From an uncultured Clostridia bacterium (GTDB lineage: Bacteria > Bacillota > Clostridia > TANB77 > UBA1234): a stretch of 64,000 bases of DNA. The translations under genes and the position numbers were made by a program. The stretch spans positions 1-64,000 of the forward strand of contig CAKPOE010000008.1 of NCBI GenBank assembly GCA_934169745.1. Reading direction: 5' to 3'. Positions 10,202 through 19,043 of the stretch are shown piece by piece. The stretch's first letter is position 1. Every line of letters begins with the position of its first letter. A model generated the notes under the pieces. The model was not told the origin of the DNA and did not search any database. It saw only the letters and a list, made by a program, of their open reading frames with translations.

Positions 10202-10513
10202 TTTTTTAAACCTCTTTTCTTTTTTCTTAAATAAATATATTTTAGTCATAGTAGTAGTAGAGTATGTTAGTAATGTGGAAAAGCACCCCAAAGTATTGAA
10301 CCCGTAGTGGAATTTTATGTTTATAACTTGTTGATACTTTACAACTTTTATTAACACCGTTTTCACAAAACTAACACAAATCGAGTTAATAACACTTTAT
10401 TTACACTTTTTCAACACTAGTCTGTTAGTATCTAATGTAGCTCTTCCGTAAGAACACATAACGAATTTGACTACCAAAATTTTTTTATGTAACATGTTAG
10501 TTTTTGCAAGCGT
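10202..10513. other. dnaA-dnaN intergenic region with DnaA-box-like sites
   Basis: 312 bp without a gene. It holds TGTGGAAAA at 10274-10282 (one mismatch from the DnaA box), a TTGTTGATA-type site near 10327-10335, several TTAACAC/TTCAACA stretches, and a 14-bp sequence at 10443-10456 repeated on the far side of dnaA. It probably forms one half of a bipartite origin and carries the dnaN promoter. Confidence 0.5.
10443..10456 (+). repeat. 14-bp direct repeat flanking dnaA, copy 1
   Basis: CTTCCGTAAGAACA occurs here and again at 12195-12208 in the same orientation, on either side of dnaA. Confidence 0.6.
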
Positions 10514-11821
10514 TTAATTCAAAATCATTTTTCTAATGTTATCCACAATTATTTTTGTATTAGGATCGACTTCCATTGTATCCTCTATCTTTTTTATTGC
10601 GTAAATGACAGTTGAATGATCTTTACCACCAAACTCTTTTCCTATTTCTTTAAGAGAAGCACCTGTAAGTTGCTTTGAAAGATACATAGCAATTTGTCTT
10701 GGAAAAGCAATATCGCTAGTTTTTCTTTGAATTTTAAAATCATTTTGATTTAGATTGTAATATTTTGCTACTATATTTTGAATATAATCAACTGTTATTA
10801 CTTTTTCTTTTGATTGATGTAAATTAGAAATTTCTTTTTCAGCAAGTTCCATAGTAATTTCACCATTAGTAAGTGAAGACCAAGCAATCATTTTGTTAAG
10901 TATTCCCTCTAATTCACGAATATTAGATTCAACTTTAACAGCTATCATTGATAAAATTTCATCATCTATATATATTTTCTCATTTTGAGCTTTCTGTCTA
11001 AGAATTGCATACCTAGTTTCATAATCTGGTTTTCCGATATCTGCAACAAGACCCCATTCAAATCTAGATTTAAGCCTCTCCTCCAATGGATTAATATCTT
11101 TAGGTGGCTTATCACTTGATATAACAATTTGTTTTCCGTTTTCATAAAGTGCATTAAACGTGTGGAAAAACTCTTCCTGACATCTTTCCTTTCCTATGAA
11201 GAACTGAATATCATCTATTAATAGAAGATCAATATTTCTATATTTATCTCTGAACTCTTCGTTTGTATTTTTTTGAATAGCATTTATAAGCTCATTTGTA
11301 AATTTTTCGGAAGTTATATATAAAACTTTTGCATCTTTATTTTGAGACAATACAAAATTACCAATAGCGTGCATTAAGTGAGTTTTACCTAAACCTACTC
11401 CTCCATATAAAAATAATGGATTATAGGCTTTTCCTAAACTTTCTGCTGCAGCTAAAGCCGCTGCATGTGCAAAACGGTTATTTTCACCAATGACAAAAGT
11501 TTCAAATGTATATTTTGGATTTAGTATACTATTAGTAGAAAAATTATTTTGACTTTTTGGTTTAGACAAATTTGTATCTTTTTCGTCCAAAACAACATTT
11601 AATTCCAAATCTTTATTTGTTACTTGTCTAATACTTGCTTTTATTAAATCTGCATATCTAGAATAAATGGAATCTTTTTGAAATGGTGATGATGCTTTTA
11701 CAGTAAAACTTTCATTATCCATGCTAATTGGTATTAAAGGTTTTATCCAAGTCGCAAAACTTATTCCAGTCATCTCAGGCTCCAAAAGCTCTAGAACCCT
11801 AGTCCAACACTCCTCTAACAT
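10514..11821 (-). CDS. dnaA: Chromosomal replication initiator DnaA
   Basis: AAA+ initiator that binds DnaA boxes and melts the origin. The 435-aa protein shows domain I (CWTRVLELLEPEM), the AAA+ domain with Walker A GGVGLGKTHLMHAIG near 142 and Walker B LLLIDDIQF near 204. Domain IV has the DNA-binding signature GGKDHSTVIYAIKKIE. ATG 11821 is preceded by GGAGGTTG. The flanking non-coding regions carry its binding sites. Confidence 0.97.
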   Translation of the reverse strand: MLEECWTRVLELLEPEMTGISFATWIKPLIPISMDNESFTVKASSPFQKDSIYSRYADLIKASIRQVTNKDLELNVVLDEKDTNLSKPKSQNNFSTNSILNPKYTFETFVIGENNRFAHAAALAAAESLGKAYNPLFLYGGVGLGKTHLMHAIGNFVLSQNKDAKVLYITSEKFTNELINAIQKNTNEEFRDKYRNIDLLLIDDIQFFIGKERCQEEFFHTFNALYENGKQIVISSDKPPKDINPLEERLKSRFEWGLVADIGKPDYETRYAILRQKAQNEKIYIDDEILSMIAVKVESNIRELEGILNKMIAWSSLTNGEITMELAEKEISNLHQSKEKVITVDYIQNIVAKYYNLNQNDFKIQRKTSDIAFPRQIAMYLSKQLTGASLKEIGKEFGGKDHSTVIYAIKKIEDTMEVDPNTKIIVDNIRKMILN

Positions 11822-11877
11822 TTTTTTGACAACCTCCTAACAATAATTTACAAAGTTACTAACATTTTATTAACAAA

Positions 11878-11898
11878 TGTTGATAAAAATGTGGATAA
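11878..11898 (+). promoter_or_regulatory. Pair of DnaA boxes
   Basis: TGTTGATAA (11878-11886) and the consensus TGTGGATAA (11890-11898) are spaced 12 bp start to start, just upstream of dnaA. They may also serve dnaA autoregulation. Confidence 0.75.
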
Positions 11899-12194
11899 AT
11901 TTGTGAACAACCTGTGAAACCCCTAAAAAACCAACATTTTTTTACATTATTTTTCTTAACACTCAAAAGCGTTGATACAAGCACTGTTAATAAAATAAAT
12001 CTATTTTCCCAACATTTTTTATGCGAACAAAAATTTGCTGAGGTTATATAATTTTATGTAAAATTTACATAGTAAAATATTATGAATAATCGCCCTAGAA
12101 CCCTATGTATTTCAATATGTCTAGAACTTACCAACATTATATCTATAAATGTGAATAAATGCAAGAAGAATAATCATTTTTTTACAATATGGAC

Positions 12195-12208
12195 CTTCCG
12201 TAAGAACA
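12195..12208 (+). repeat. 14-bp direct repeat flanking dnaA, copy 2
   Basis: Second copy of CTTCCGTAAGAACA; the first is at 10443-10456. Confidence 0.6.
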
Positions 12209-12298
12209 TAATCACGTAACAATAGTAAACATAAAATTTGATACAAAATATATTAGTGATATATTTGTGGAGATGATGTAAAAAAATACGCCCAATAC

Positions 12299-12328
12299 TT
12301 GACAAATAACATAAAAACATTATATAAT
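12299..12328 (+). promoter_or_regulatory. Promoter of rpmH
   Basis: TTGACA at 12299-12304 and TATAAT at 12323-12328 are separated by 18 bp, a near-consensus housekeeping promoter for the rpmH operon. Confidence 0.8.
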
Positions 12329-12371
12329 ACCCATGTTGCTTATAAAGAACGTAATATCGGGAGGTGTAATC

Positions 12372-12506
12372 ATGAAAAGAACATTTCAACCAAAAAATAG
12401 ACAAGAAAAAAGAGAACATGGTTTTAGAAAAAGAATGAGCACAGCAAATGGAAGAAAAGTTATAAAAAGAAGAATGTTAAAAGGTAGAAAGAAGCTTTCT
12501 GCTTAA
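12372..12506 (+). CDS. rpmH: 50S ribosomal protein L34
   Basis: A 44-residue basic protein beginning MKRTFQPKNRQEKREHG and ending GRKKLSA, matching bL34 over its whole length. It is a component of the large ribosomal subunit. GGGAGGTG stands before ATG. It is the first gene of rpmH-rnpA-yidD-yidC-jag, the standard cluster on the right side of oriC, and has its own strong promoter and a terminator-like hairpin after it. Confidence 0.97.
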   Translation: MKRTFQPKNRQEKREHGFRKRMSTANGRKVIKRRMLKGRKKLSA

Positions 12507-12524
12507 TTTTGAATATTATAACGT

Positions 12525-12548
12525 GGGCCGTATTAGGCCCTTTTTTTC
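12525..12548 (+). terminator. Terminator/attenuator after rpmH
   Basis: Stem GGGCC / GGCCC is followed by TTTTTTT. It lies between rpmH and rnpA and probably lowers transcription into rnpA. Confidence 0.75.
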
Positions 12549-12567
12549 TAAATGAGAGAGGTGCAAT

Positions 12568-12909
12568 ATGAAAAAAACATTAGCACTAAAGGAAACTAAA
12601 GACTTTCAAAGGATATTAAAAAAGGGAAGTTGGTATAGTGGAGATTATTTAAGTCTTTATGAGATTGCTAATGGTAAGGAATGTAATTTCCTTGGTATTG
12701 CTGTTGGAAAAAAAGGCTTAAATAGTGTTAAGAGAAATAGAATAAAGAGATTAATAAGGGAAAGCTATAGAAATAGTGAGCAAAGCATAAAAGTAGGGTA
12801 TAACATAGTTGTTCTTTGGAGAAGTAAAAATAGCTATGAAGAGGCTACGTATGCTAATATTGCTGAAGATTTAAAGATTTGTTTGAAGAGGGCAGGAATG
12901 CTTTTATGA
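12568..12909 (+). CDS. rnpA: Ribonuclease P protein component
   Basis: Protein subunit of RNase P, which trims tRNA 5' ends. It is 113 aa, with the RNR-type motif GLNSVKRNRIKRLIRESYR that contacts the RNA at about residues 50-68. GAGAGGTG precedes ATG. The stop overlaps the next start (ATGA), so yidD is coupled. Confidence 0.95.
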   Translation: MKKTLALKETKDFQRILKKGSWYSGDYLSLYEIANGKECNFLGIAVGKKGLNSVKRNRIKRLIRESYRNSEQSIKVGYNIVVLWRSKNSYEEATYANIAEDLKICLKRAGMLL

Positions 12910-13115
12910 AAAAAATTTTGATTTTCTTTATTAGAATCTATCAGAATACGTTGTCACCATTTATAGGTAGAAATTGTAAATATATTCCAACTTGTTCGGA
13001 GTATACGATACAGGCTATTGAGAAATATGGTGCTTTAAAGGGTACTAAAATGGGAATTCATAGAATATGCCGTTGCAGACCTTTTGCAAAAGGTGGGTAT
13101 GATCCCGTTGTATAA
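12906..13115 (+). CDS. yidD: Membrane protein insertion efficiency factor YidD
   Basis: A 69-aa product with the family core YQNTLSPFIGRNCKYIPTCSEYT and CRCRPFAKGGYDPV. YidD assists YidC-mediated insertion of membrane proteins. ATG 12906 overlaps the rnpA stop by four bases; an earlier in-frame start lies inside rnpA and is less likely. Confidence 0.93.
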   Translation: MKKILIFFIRIYQNTLSPFIGRNCKYIPTCSEYTIQAIEKYGALKGTKMGIHRICRCRPFAKGGYDPVV

Positions 13116-13140
13116 AATTGAATAAAAGGAGGAGAAGTCC

Positions 13141-13950
13141 TTGTTTGATTGGATAGCACAGTTATTTGGTTATTTACTTTATTACATTTATAATCTTGTG
13201 CATAATTACGGAGTTGCAATCTTATTATTTACAGTCATTACGAAATTGATTTTGCTGCCTTTTACTATAAAACAGCAAAAATCACTAGAACAGTCGAAAA
13301 AAATGCAACCATTGCTTCAGGATTTGCAAAACAAATACAAAGATGACCAAGAAAGGATGGCACAAGAGTACCAAAAACTAGTTCGTGAAAACAAGTTTAA
13401 TCCGTTTGGCGGTTGCTTACTTTCTTTGATACAAATTCCTATAATATTGGGAATGTTGTATGTTGTGGGAAAACCACTTACAAATATGGTTAAAATGCCA
13501 CAGGAAGAGATTAAGCAAAAGGTTATAGAAATAATGCCAGAGAATTATGAGGGTGGCTATGAACAGTTTATAAAGCAAAATAGGTACATTGAGTTAAAAG
13601 TTATAAAGAAGGAAAATTTATTAAATCTAAACTTTTTGGGTATAGATTTAGGCGATGTAGCATCAGAAAATAAAAAAGACTTTAAATTACTTATAATTCC
13701 TATATTATCAGCATTATTTACATGGTTATCTATATATGTAATAAACGGAAAACAGCCAAAAGTTGAGAAAAAGGAAAATGAAGATGAAATGCCAATGCCT
13801 GATATGAGAATGATGAATGTAACTATGCCATTGCTTTCAGGATGGATAGCATATATTGTTCCTCAAGGTTTAGGATTGTACTGGTTCTTTAGTAGTTTAT
13901 TACAAATAGTGATACAATTGTTAATAAAGAAGTTCATGAAGGAGGAATAA
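13141..13950 (+). CDS. yidC: Membrane protein insertase YidC/Oxa1
   Basis: Integral membrane insertase of 269 aa. It starts at TTG 13141 (MFDWIAQLFGYLLYYIY) behind GGAGGAGAAG. Hydrophobic segments lie near residues 5-20, 22-42, 88-105, 180-198 and 225-260. The cytoplasmic hairpin with PFTIKQQKSLEQSKKMQPLLQ is typical. There is no clear lipoprotein signal, unlike SpoIIIJ. An insertion of about 40 residues (about 120-165) lies between hydrophobic segments. Confidence 0.93.
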   Translation: MFDWIAQLFGYLLYYIYNLVHNYGVAILLFTVITKLILLPFTIKQQKSLEQSKKMQPLLQDLQNKYKDDQERMAQEYQKLVRENKFNPFGGCLLSLIQIPIILGMLYVVGKPLTNMVKMPQEEIKQKVIEIMPENYEGGYEQFIKQNRYIELKVIKKENLLNLNFLGIDLGDVASENKKDFKLLIIPILSALFTWLSIYVINGKQPKVEKKENEDEMPMPDMRMMNVTMPLLSGWIAYIVPQGLGLYWFFSSLLQIVIQLLIKKFMKEE

Positions 13951-13953
13951 ATA

Positions 13954-14640
13954 ATGAAAGAAGCAGAAGGAATAGGAAAAACATACGAAGAGGCCGTTTC
14001 AGACGGACTTAAGAAAATTGGCCTATCAAAGAAAGACGTTGATATAGAGCTTTTGAAAGAGCCAAAGAAAACATTTTTTAGCATATTAGATCCAAGACAA
14101 GTTAAGGTAAAAATTACAGAAAAAGAACATAAAGAAGAAGCAGTAAAAGAGCATGTTGAAAAAGTTTATGAGAAGCCAAGCGATGAAGATAAAAAAGGTG
14201 CTGAAGAAATCGTTGAAAGCTTTATAAAAGATTATCTAAACGCACTAGGAATCGATTTAAACGTAGATATAAAAGAAGATAATGATATTATTAAGGTAGA
14301 GCTTACAGGCGAAAAAGCAGGTCTTATAATCGGCTACAGAGGAGAAACTTTAGAAGCGCTTCAAGTTTTGGTTGCAAACATAGCAAATAAGAACAGAGAA
14401 ACAAGAGTTAGAGTAATTGTTGATGCAGAAAACTATAGAAAGAAGAGAGAAAAAACACTTGAGGAACTTGCTCAAAAAGTGGCAAACACAGTTGTTTCTA
14501 AAAGAAAAAGCATAACACTTGAGCCAATGGTTGCATTTGAAAGAAAAGTAATTCATGAAACACTTCAAAATCATCCAAAAGTAAAAACTTTAAGCGTTGG
14601 AGAAGAGCCATACAGAAAAGTTGTTATATCATTAAAATAG
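13954..14640 (+). CDS. jag: RNA-binding protein Jag/KhpB
   Basis: A 228-aa protein with an N-terminal Jag domain (GKTYEEAVSDGLKKIGL), a KH domain (GLIIGYRGETLEALQVL near 110-125) and a C-terminal R3H domain (LEPMVAFERKVIHETLQ). Family members bind RNA and affect cell division and elongation. It begins three bases after the yidC stop with AAGGAGG and ends the operon at a terminator. Confidence 0.93.
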   Translation: MKEAEGIGKTYEEAVSDGLKKIGLSKKDVDIELLKEPKKTFFSILDPRQVKVKITEKEHKEEAVKEHVEKVYEKPSDEDKKGAEEIVESFIKDYLNALGIDLNVDIKEDNDIIKVELTGEKAGLIIGYRGETLEALQVLVANIANKNRETRVRVIVDAENYRKKREKTLEELAQKVANTVVSKRKSITLEPMVAFERKVIHETLQNHPKVKTLSVGEEPYRKVVISLK

Positions 14641-14642
14641 AA

Positions 14643-14665
14643 AGAGCCGAAAGGCTCTTTTTTGT
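14643..14665 (+). terminator. Terminator after jag
   Basis: AGAGCC GAAA GGCTCT followed by TTTTT. Confidence 0.9.
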
Positions 14666-14674
14666 ATCTTTTTA

Positions 14675-14702
14675 TTGCGTAATTTACAAAATGTGATATA
14701 AT
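14675..14702 (+). promoter_or_regulatory. Promoter of mnmE
   Basis: TTGCGT (14675-14680), 16 bp, TATAAT (14697-14702), with TG one base before the -10. Confidence 0.65.
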
Positions 14703-14736
14703 TATGTAACGTAATATTGTTGAATTTTGAGGTGAA

Positions 14737-16092
14737 ATGATGACTACAATAGCTGCTATTTCAACACCTGCAGGAACGGGTGGAATAAGTATTGTTAGAA
14801 TGAGTGGAGAGAATGCTCTAAATATATTAAGAAAGGTGTTTAAAACAAAGAGTTTAGATACTTTTAATTCTCATACAATAAAATATGGACATATTGTTGA
14901 CAATGACGGGAAAGTTATTGATGAGGTATTAGTTTCATATTTTAAGGCACCAAAAACATATACAGGGGAAGACATTTGTGAAATTAATTGCCATGGCGGA
15001 AATATAGTAACAAAGCAGGTTTTAGAACTTCTACTAAAAAATGGGGCGGTGCTTGCAGAAGGTGGCGAATTTACAAAAAGAGCTTTTTTAAATGGAAAGA
15101 TGGACTTATCACAAGCAGAAGCTGTAATAGATATTATAAATAGCAAGAGTGACAAGGAGAAAAAATCATCTTTGAACCAATTACAGGGGGTGCTAGGCAA
15201 AAAAATAAGAGAAATAAAAGGAGATTTTGTAGACTTACTTGTAGATATTGAAGCTAACATAGATTATCCAGAGTATGACATTGAGGAAGTTAGGCGAGAG
15301 AAAGTCATAGATGTATTAGATAAAAATATTGATAAATTACAAAGGCTTGAAAATTCTTTTGAAAGCGGAAAAGTGCTTAAAAATGGCGTAAATACAGTAA
15401 TAATCGGCAAACCTAATGTTGGAAAGTCATCACTTTTAAATGTGCTGTTGAAAGAAGAAAGGGCAATCGTTACAGAAATACCAGGAACTACGAGGGATAC
15501 TATAGAAGAATATTTAACTATAAAAGGTATTCCACTCAAAATAACGGATACTGCTGGAATAAGAGAAACTGATGATATAGTAGAAGAAATTGGCGTTGAA
15601 AAGAGTATGAAAGCATTGGAAACAGCAGAGTTAGCACTTATTATTTTGGATGGTACAAAGAAACTAGAAAAAGAAGATTTTGATATTTTAGATAAGGTGA
15701 AAAATAAGAAACATATTATTATAATAAATAAAATCGATTTGGATTCAAATATAGAAAAAGATAAATTAAATGATGAAAATATCATTGAAATCTCAACCAA
15801 AACACTGAGCGGAATAGAAAAGCTTGAAGATAAAATAGAATGTATGTTTAATCAAAATGAGATGGATGTGGATAATGAAATTGTTGTTACAAATATACGA
15901 CATAAGGATTTAATAACAAAAGCTAGATTACAAATTGAACACATCAAAGAAGCATTGAAGTCTGGTATTCCAATAGATATGATTTCTATAGAATTACAGA
16001 ATGCAGTTCAATTTTTGGGAGAAATCACTGGGGAAACAGTCTCTGAGGACGTTGTTAATGGCATATTTAAGAAGTTTTGCGTAGGAAAGTAA
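14737..16092 (+). CDS. mnmE: tRNA modification GTPase MnmE
   Basis: Works with MnmG to make 5-carboxymethylaminomethyl-uridine at wobble position 34. It is 451 aa, with the N-terminal folate-binding domain, the GTPase domain (GKPNVGKSSLLN near 223, PGTTRDT, DTAGIRET, NKID) and the C-terminal FCVGK whose cysteine is conserved. Two tandem ATG codons (14737, 14740) follow GAGGTG; either may be used. mnmG follows 56 bp downstream, with a parS site between. Confidence 0.96.
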   Translation: MMTTIAAISTPAGTGGISIVRMSGENALNILRKVFKTKSLDTFNSHTIKYGHIVDNDGKVIDEVLVSYFKAPKTYTGEDICEINCHGGNIVTKQVLELLLKNGAVLAEGGEFTKRAFLNGKMDLSQAEAVIDIINSKSDKEKKSSLNQLQGVLGKKIREIKGDFVDLLVDIEANIDYPEYDIEEVRREKVIDVLDKNIDKLQRLENSFESGKVLKNGVNTVIIGKPNVGKSSLLNVLLKEERAIVTEIPGTTRDTIEEYLTIKGIPLKITDTAGIRETDDIVEEIGVEKSMKALETAELALIILDGTKKLEKEDFDILDKVKNKKHIIIINKIDLDSNIEKDKLNDENIIEISTKTLSGIEKLEDKIECMFNQNEMDVDNEIVVTNIRHKDLITKARLQIEHIKEALKSGIPIDMISIELQNAVQFLGEITGETVSEDVVNGIFKKFCVGK

Positions 16093-16110
16093 TAACACTA
16101 GGGAAATCAA

Positions 16111-16126
16111 TGTTTCACGTGAAACA
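16111..16126. other. parS: parS site 1
   Basis: TGTTTCACGTGAAACA, the perfect consensus ParB-binding palindrome, between mnmE and mnmG. Confidence 0.95.
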
Positions 16127-16148
16127 TTATCGAAAAGAGGTATATAAA

Positions 16149-18014
16149 ATGGATTATGAAGCAGGAAATTATGATGTAATTGTTATAGGCGCAGGACATG
16201 CAGGTTGTGAAGCAGCACTTGCCGCTGCTCGACTTGGAGTTAAAACGTGCTTGTTTACTATAAATATGGATAGCATAGCAAACATGCCATGTAACCCTAA
16301 CATTGGCGGAACGTCAAAAGGACATTTAGTTAGGGAGATAGACGCTCTAGGCGGGGAAATGGCTAAAAATATTGATAAAACTTTTATACAATCAAGAATG
16401 TTAAATACCGCGAAAGGACCAGCTGTATATTCGTTGAGAGCACAAGCAGATAGAAAAAAATATCAGATGGAAATGAAACATACACTTGAATTGCAAGAAA
16501 ATTTGGACGTAAAACAAGCTGAAATTGTTGAATACATATTAAAAGATGGGAAGATTGATGCTGTTAAAACTCGTATAGGAGCAATATATCACACGAAGGT
16601 TGCGGTGCTTTGTTCTGGTACATATTTGAGGGGAAAAATATTTATAGGTGAAGTTAATTATGAGAGTGGTCCAGATGGTATTTTCCCTGCTAAGTTCTTA
16701 ACAGAAAGCTTGGAGAAAATAGGGATAAAAACAAGGAGATTTAAGACAGGAACACCTGCAAGAGTGAACAAAAGAAGTATTGACTTTAGTAAGATGGAGA
16801 TACAAGAAGGTGACAAAGAAATAGTGCCATTTTCTTTCGAAAATAAAGATTTGAACAGGGAACAAGTTCCTTGTTACTTAACATATACAAACGAAAAAAC
16901 TCATGAGATAATTAGGGCAAATCTACATCGTTCTCCACTTTATGGTGGCGAAATTAAAGGAACGGGGCCAAGATATTGTCCATCAATAGAGGATAAAGTG
17001 GTTCGTTTTGCTGACAAAGAAAGGCATCAAGTTTTTGTAGAACCTTTAGGTGAAAATACTGAAGAGATGTATATTCAGGGAATGTCTAGCAGTTTGCCAG
17101 AAGATGTTCAAATAGCTATGTATAGGACAATTCCGGGATTGGAGCATTGTGAATTTACAAGACCAGCATATGCTATTGAATATGATTGTATTGATTCAAC
17201 TGATTTAAAATTGAGTTTGGAATCTAAAATAGTTGAAGGTTTGTTTTTTGCAGGTCAGGTAAATGGTTCATCGGGATACGAAGAGGCTGCTGCACAAGGA
17301 ATAATGGCTGGTATTAATGCTGCACAAAAAGTTAAAGGAAAAGAACCGCTTATACTAGATAGAAGTGATGCATATATTGGCGTTTTGATTGATGATTTAG
17401 TTACAAAAGGAACTAATGAACCTTATAGAATGATGACATCTAGAGCGGAATATAGATTATTGCTTAGACAGGATAATAGTGATGAAAGATTAACACCTAA
17501 GGGTCATGAAATTGGCTTAATATCGGATGAAAGATATGAAAAATTCTTAAAAAAACAGGATAATATAAGAAGAGAGATAGAAAGAGTAAAAAGTACTAAT
17601 ATAAAGCCTTCTGATAGGCTTAATCAAATCCTAGAGGAAAAAGGCACGACACCTGTTACTACAGGTTCTAAGCTTTCAGATTTAATAAAGAGAACGGAAT
17701 TAGATTATGAAATTTTAAAGGATGTCGATGAGCAAAGACCTGAGTTAACAAAAGAAGAAAGAGATGAAGTTAATATTAAAATAAAATATGAAGGTTATAT
17801 AAAACTACAATTAGAACAAATAGAAGGATTTAAAAAATTAGAAAACAAAAAAATACCGGAAGATATTGATTACGAAAAAGTTAAGGGAATAAGAATTGAA
17901 GCAAGACAAAAGCTGGAGAAGTTTAGACCAACTTCAATTGGTCAGGCATCAAGAATATCTGGCATTTCACCTGCTGACATATCTGTACTTTTAATTTATT
18001 TACAAACATTGTAG
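16149..18014 (+). CDS. mnmG: tRNA uridine modification enzyme MnmG (GidA)
   Basis: FAD-dependent partner of MnmE, 621 aa. The dinucleotide-binding motif VIGAGHAGCEAALAAARLG is at the N-terminus. CNPNIGGTSKGHLVREIDALGG and the later GQVNGSSGYEEAAAQG match the family. ATG 16149 follows AGAGGTAT; the upstream in-frame extension merely translates the parS site. Confidence 0.96.
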   Translation: MDYEAGNYDVIVIGAGHAGCEAALAAARLGVKTCLFTINMDSIANMPCNPNIGGTSKGHLVREIDALGGEMAKNIDKTFIQSRMLNTAKGPAVYSLRAQADRKKYQMEMKHTLELQENLDVKQAEIVEYILKDGKIDAVKTRIGAIYHTKVAVLCSGTYLRGKIFIGEVNYESGPDGIFPAKFLTESLEKIGIKTRRFKTGTPARVNKRSIDFSKMEIQEGDKEIVPFSFENKDLNREQVPCYLTYTNEKTHEIIRANLHRSPLYGGEIKGTGPRYCPSIEDKVVRFADKERHQVFVEPLGENTEEMYIQGMSSSLPEDVQIAMYRTIPGLEHCEFTRPAYAIEYDCIDSTDLKLSLESKIVEGLFFAGQVNGSSGYEEAAAQGIMAGINAAQKVKGKEPLILDRSDAYIGVLIDDLVTKGTNEPYRMMTSRAEYRLLLRQDNSDERLTPKGHEIGLISDERYEKFLKKQDNIRREIERVKSTNIKPSDRLNQILEEKGTTPVTTGSKLSDLIKRTELDYEILKDVDEQRPELTKEERDEVNIKIKYEGYIKLQLEQIEGFKKLENKKIPEDIDYEKVKGIRIEARQKLEKFRPTSIGQASRISGISPADISVLLIYLQTL

Positions 18015-18183
18015 TATGAATGGTTAAATCATTGCAAACACTACAATTATATGATGCGCTACGACAATTGATTATAATTGCTTTTTTGCGGTCAGCACCA
18101 CTAACTTTATTACCAAAGCCAAAAAGCAAAAAATACCGACAAATAATTCTAAATTTACATTTCGGTAGTCAAAAGGAGGGATT

Positions 18184-18888
18184 ATGAAAACCTTACTTAA
18201 AAAGTTAGCTAAACAAATTGATATAGAATTATCAAATGAACAAATTGACAAGTTTTTTACCTATAAAGATTTGTTGAAGGAATGGAATGAGAAAATAAAT
18301 TTAACAGCCATAGTTGATGATGAAGAAATATTGTTAAAACATTTTATAGATTCTTTGACAATTGAAAAATATATTACAGAGAATAGCTCTATAATAGATG
18401 TCGGAACAGGTGCTGGTTTTCCTGGAATTCCATTAAAAATAGTGAGAGAAGACATTGAGCTTACTTTACTTGATTCTTTAAATAAAAGAATTAATTTTTT
18501 AAATGAAGTAATTGATGCGAATAATTTGAAAAATGTTTGCTGTATTCATGGAAGAGCGGAAGATGTTTCACGTGAAACATCAATGAGAGAAAGTTTTGAT
18601 TATGCCACTGCTAGGGCTGTTGCAAATCTTTCAACGCTCTCAGAACTTTGCTTGCCTTTTGTAAAGATTGGCGGAAAATTTATTTGTATGAAAGGAAACA
18701 ATATAGACGAAGTAGAGGAAGCAAAAAGGGCAATAGAAGTATTAGGAGGAAAAATAGTAAATATAGAAAAGTTATTATTGCCTAATTCAGATATTGAAAG
18801 AAATATTATAATAATCGAAAAAGTAAAACAAACTCCTAAGCAGTACCCTAGAAAGGCTGGTATTCCAGCAAAAGAACCTATAAAGTGA
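18184..18888 (+). CDS. rsmG: 16S rRNA (guanine-527-N7)-methyltransferase RsmG
   Basis: SAM-dependent methyltransferase (GidB), 234 aa. The motif IIDVGTGAGFPGIPLKI near 73-90 binds SAM. LLDSLNKRINFLNEV and the GRAEDV segment fit the family. GGAGGG precedes ATG. A parS site lies inside the coding sequence (18564-18579) and is read as DVSRET; another follows directly after the stop. Confidence 0.94.
   Translation: MKTLLKKLAKQIDIELSNEQIDKFFTYKDLLKEWNEKINLTAIVDDEEILLKHFIDSLTIEKYITENSSIIDVGTGAGFPGIPLKIVREDIELTLLDSLNKRINFLNEVIDANNLKNVCCIHGRAEDVSRETSMRESFDYATARAVANLSTLSELCLPFVKIGGKFICMKGNNIDEVEEAKRAIEVLGGKIVNIEKLLLPNSDIERNIIIIEKVKQTPKQYPRKAGIPAKEPIK
18564..18579. other. parS: parS site 2 (inside rsmG)
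   Basis: Perfect TGTTTCACGTGAAACA within the rsmG coding sequence. Confidence 0.95.
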
Positions 18889-18891
18889 AAA

Positions 18892-18907
18892 TGTTTCACG
18901 TGAAACA
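18892..18907. other. parS: parS site 3
   Basis: Perfect TGTTTCACGTGAAACA, four bases after the rsmG stop. Confidence 0.95.
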
Positions 18908-18956
18908 AAGCATGTAGCACATGGCACAAAATGTTATAATATGCGATTAAAGCACA

Positions 18957-18986
18957 TTGACAAATGCTTCACAATCGATATATAAT
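18957..18986 (+). promoter_or_regulatory. Promoter of the membrane protein gene at 19.0 kb
   Basis: TTGACA (18957-18962), 18 bp, TATAAT (18981-18986). Its presence shows that translation must start further downstream, near 19044. Confidence 0.75.
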
Positions 18987-19043
18987 CACCTCAAGAACAA
19001 ATCTTTCATTACTCATCAAACAAATTTTGAGGAGGGAGTAGTC

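Larger units (their letters stand above)
11822..12371. other. oriC: Probable replication origin (oriC)
   Basis: 550 bp without a gene between the divergent dnaA and rpmH. It contains a perfect DnaA box TGTGGATAA at 11890-11898, TGTTGATAA at 11878-11886 (starting 12 bp away, same orientation), and TGTGAATAA at 12150-12158. CCAACATT occurs three times (11931, 12009, 12131). Transcription diverges on both sides, as at typical Firmicutes origins. AT-rich stretches suitable for unwinding lie at 11940-12080. Confidence 0.8.

Noticed and set aside
12174..12419. Minus-strand open frame across the oriC/rpmH border
   Set aside because: It lies over the rpmH promoter and coding region and has no ribosome site.
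16077..16148. N-terminal extension of mnmG
   Set aside because: It encodes the parS site and mnmE end; ATG 16149 has a ribosome site and matches the family start.
18600..18929. Open frame on the minus strand across the end of rsmG
   Set aside because: It reads through the reverse of rsmG and a parS site, has no ribosome site, and rsmG is clearly real.
18957..19043. Earlier TTG start for the membrane protein gene
   Set aside because: That TTG is part of the -35 box of its promoter; a strong GAGGAGGG lies just before 19044.
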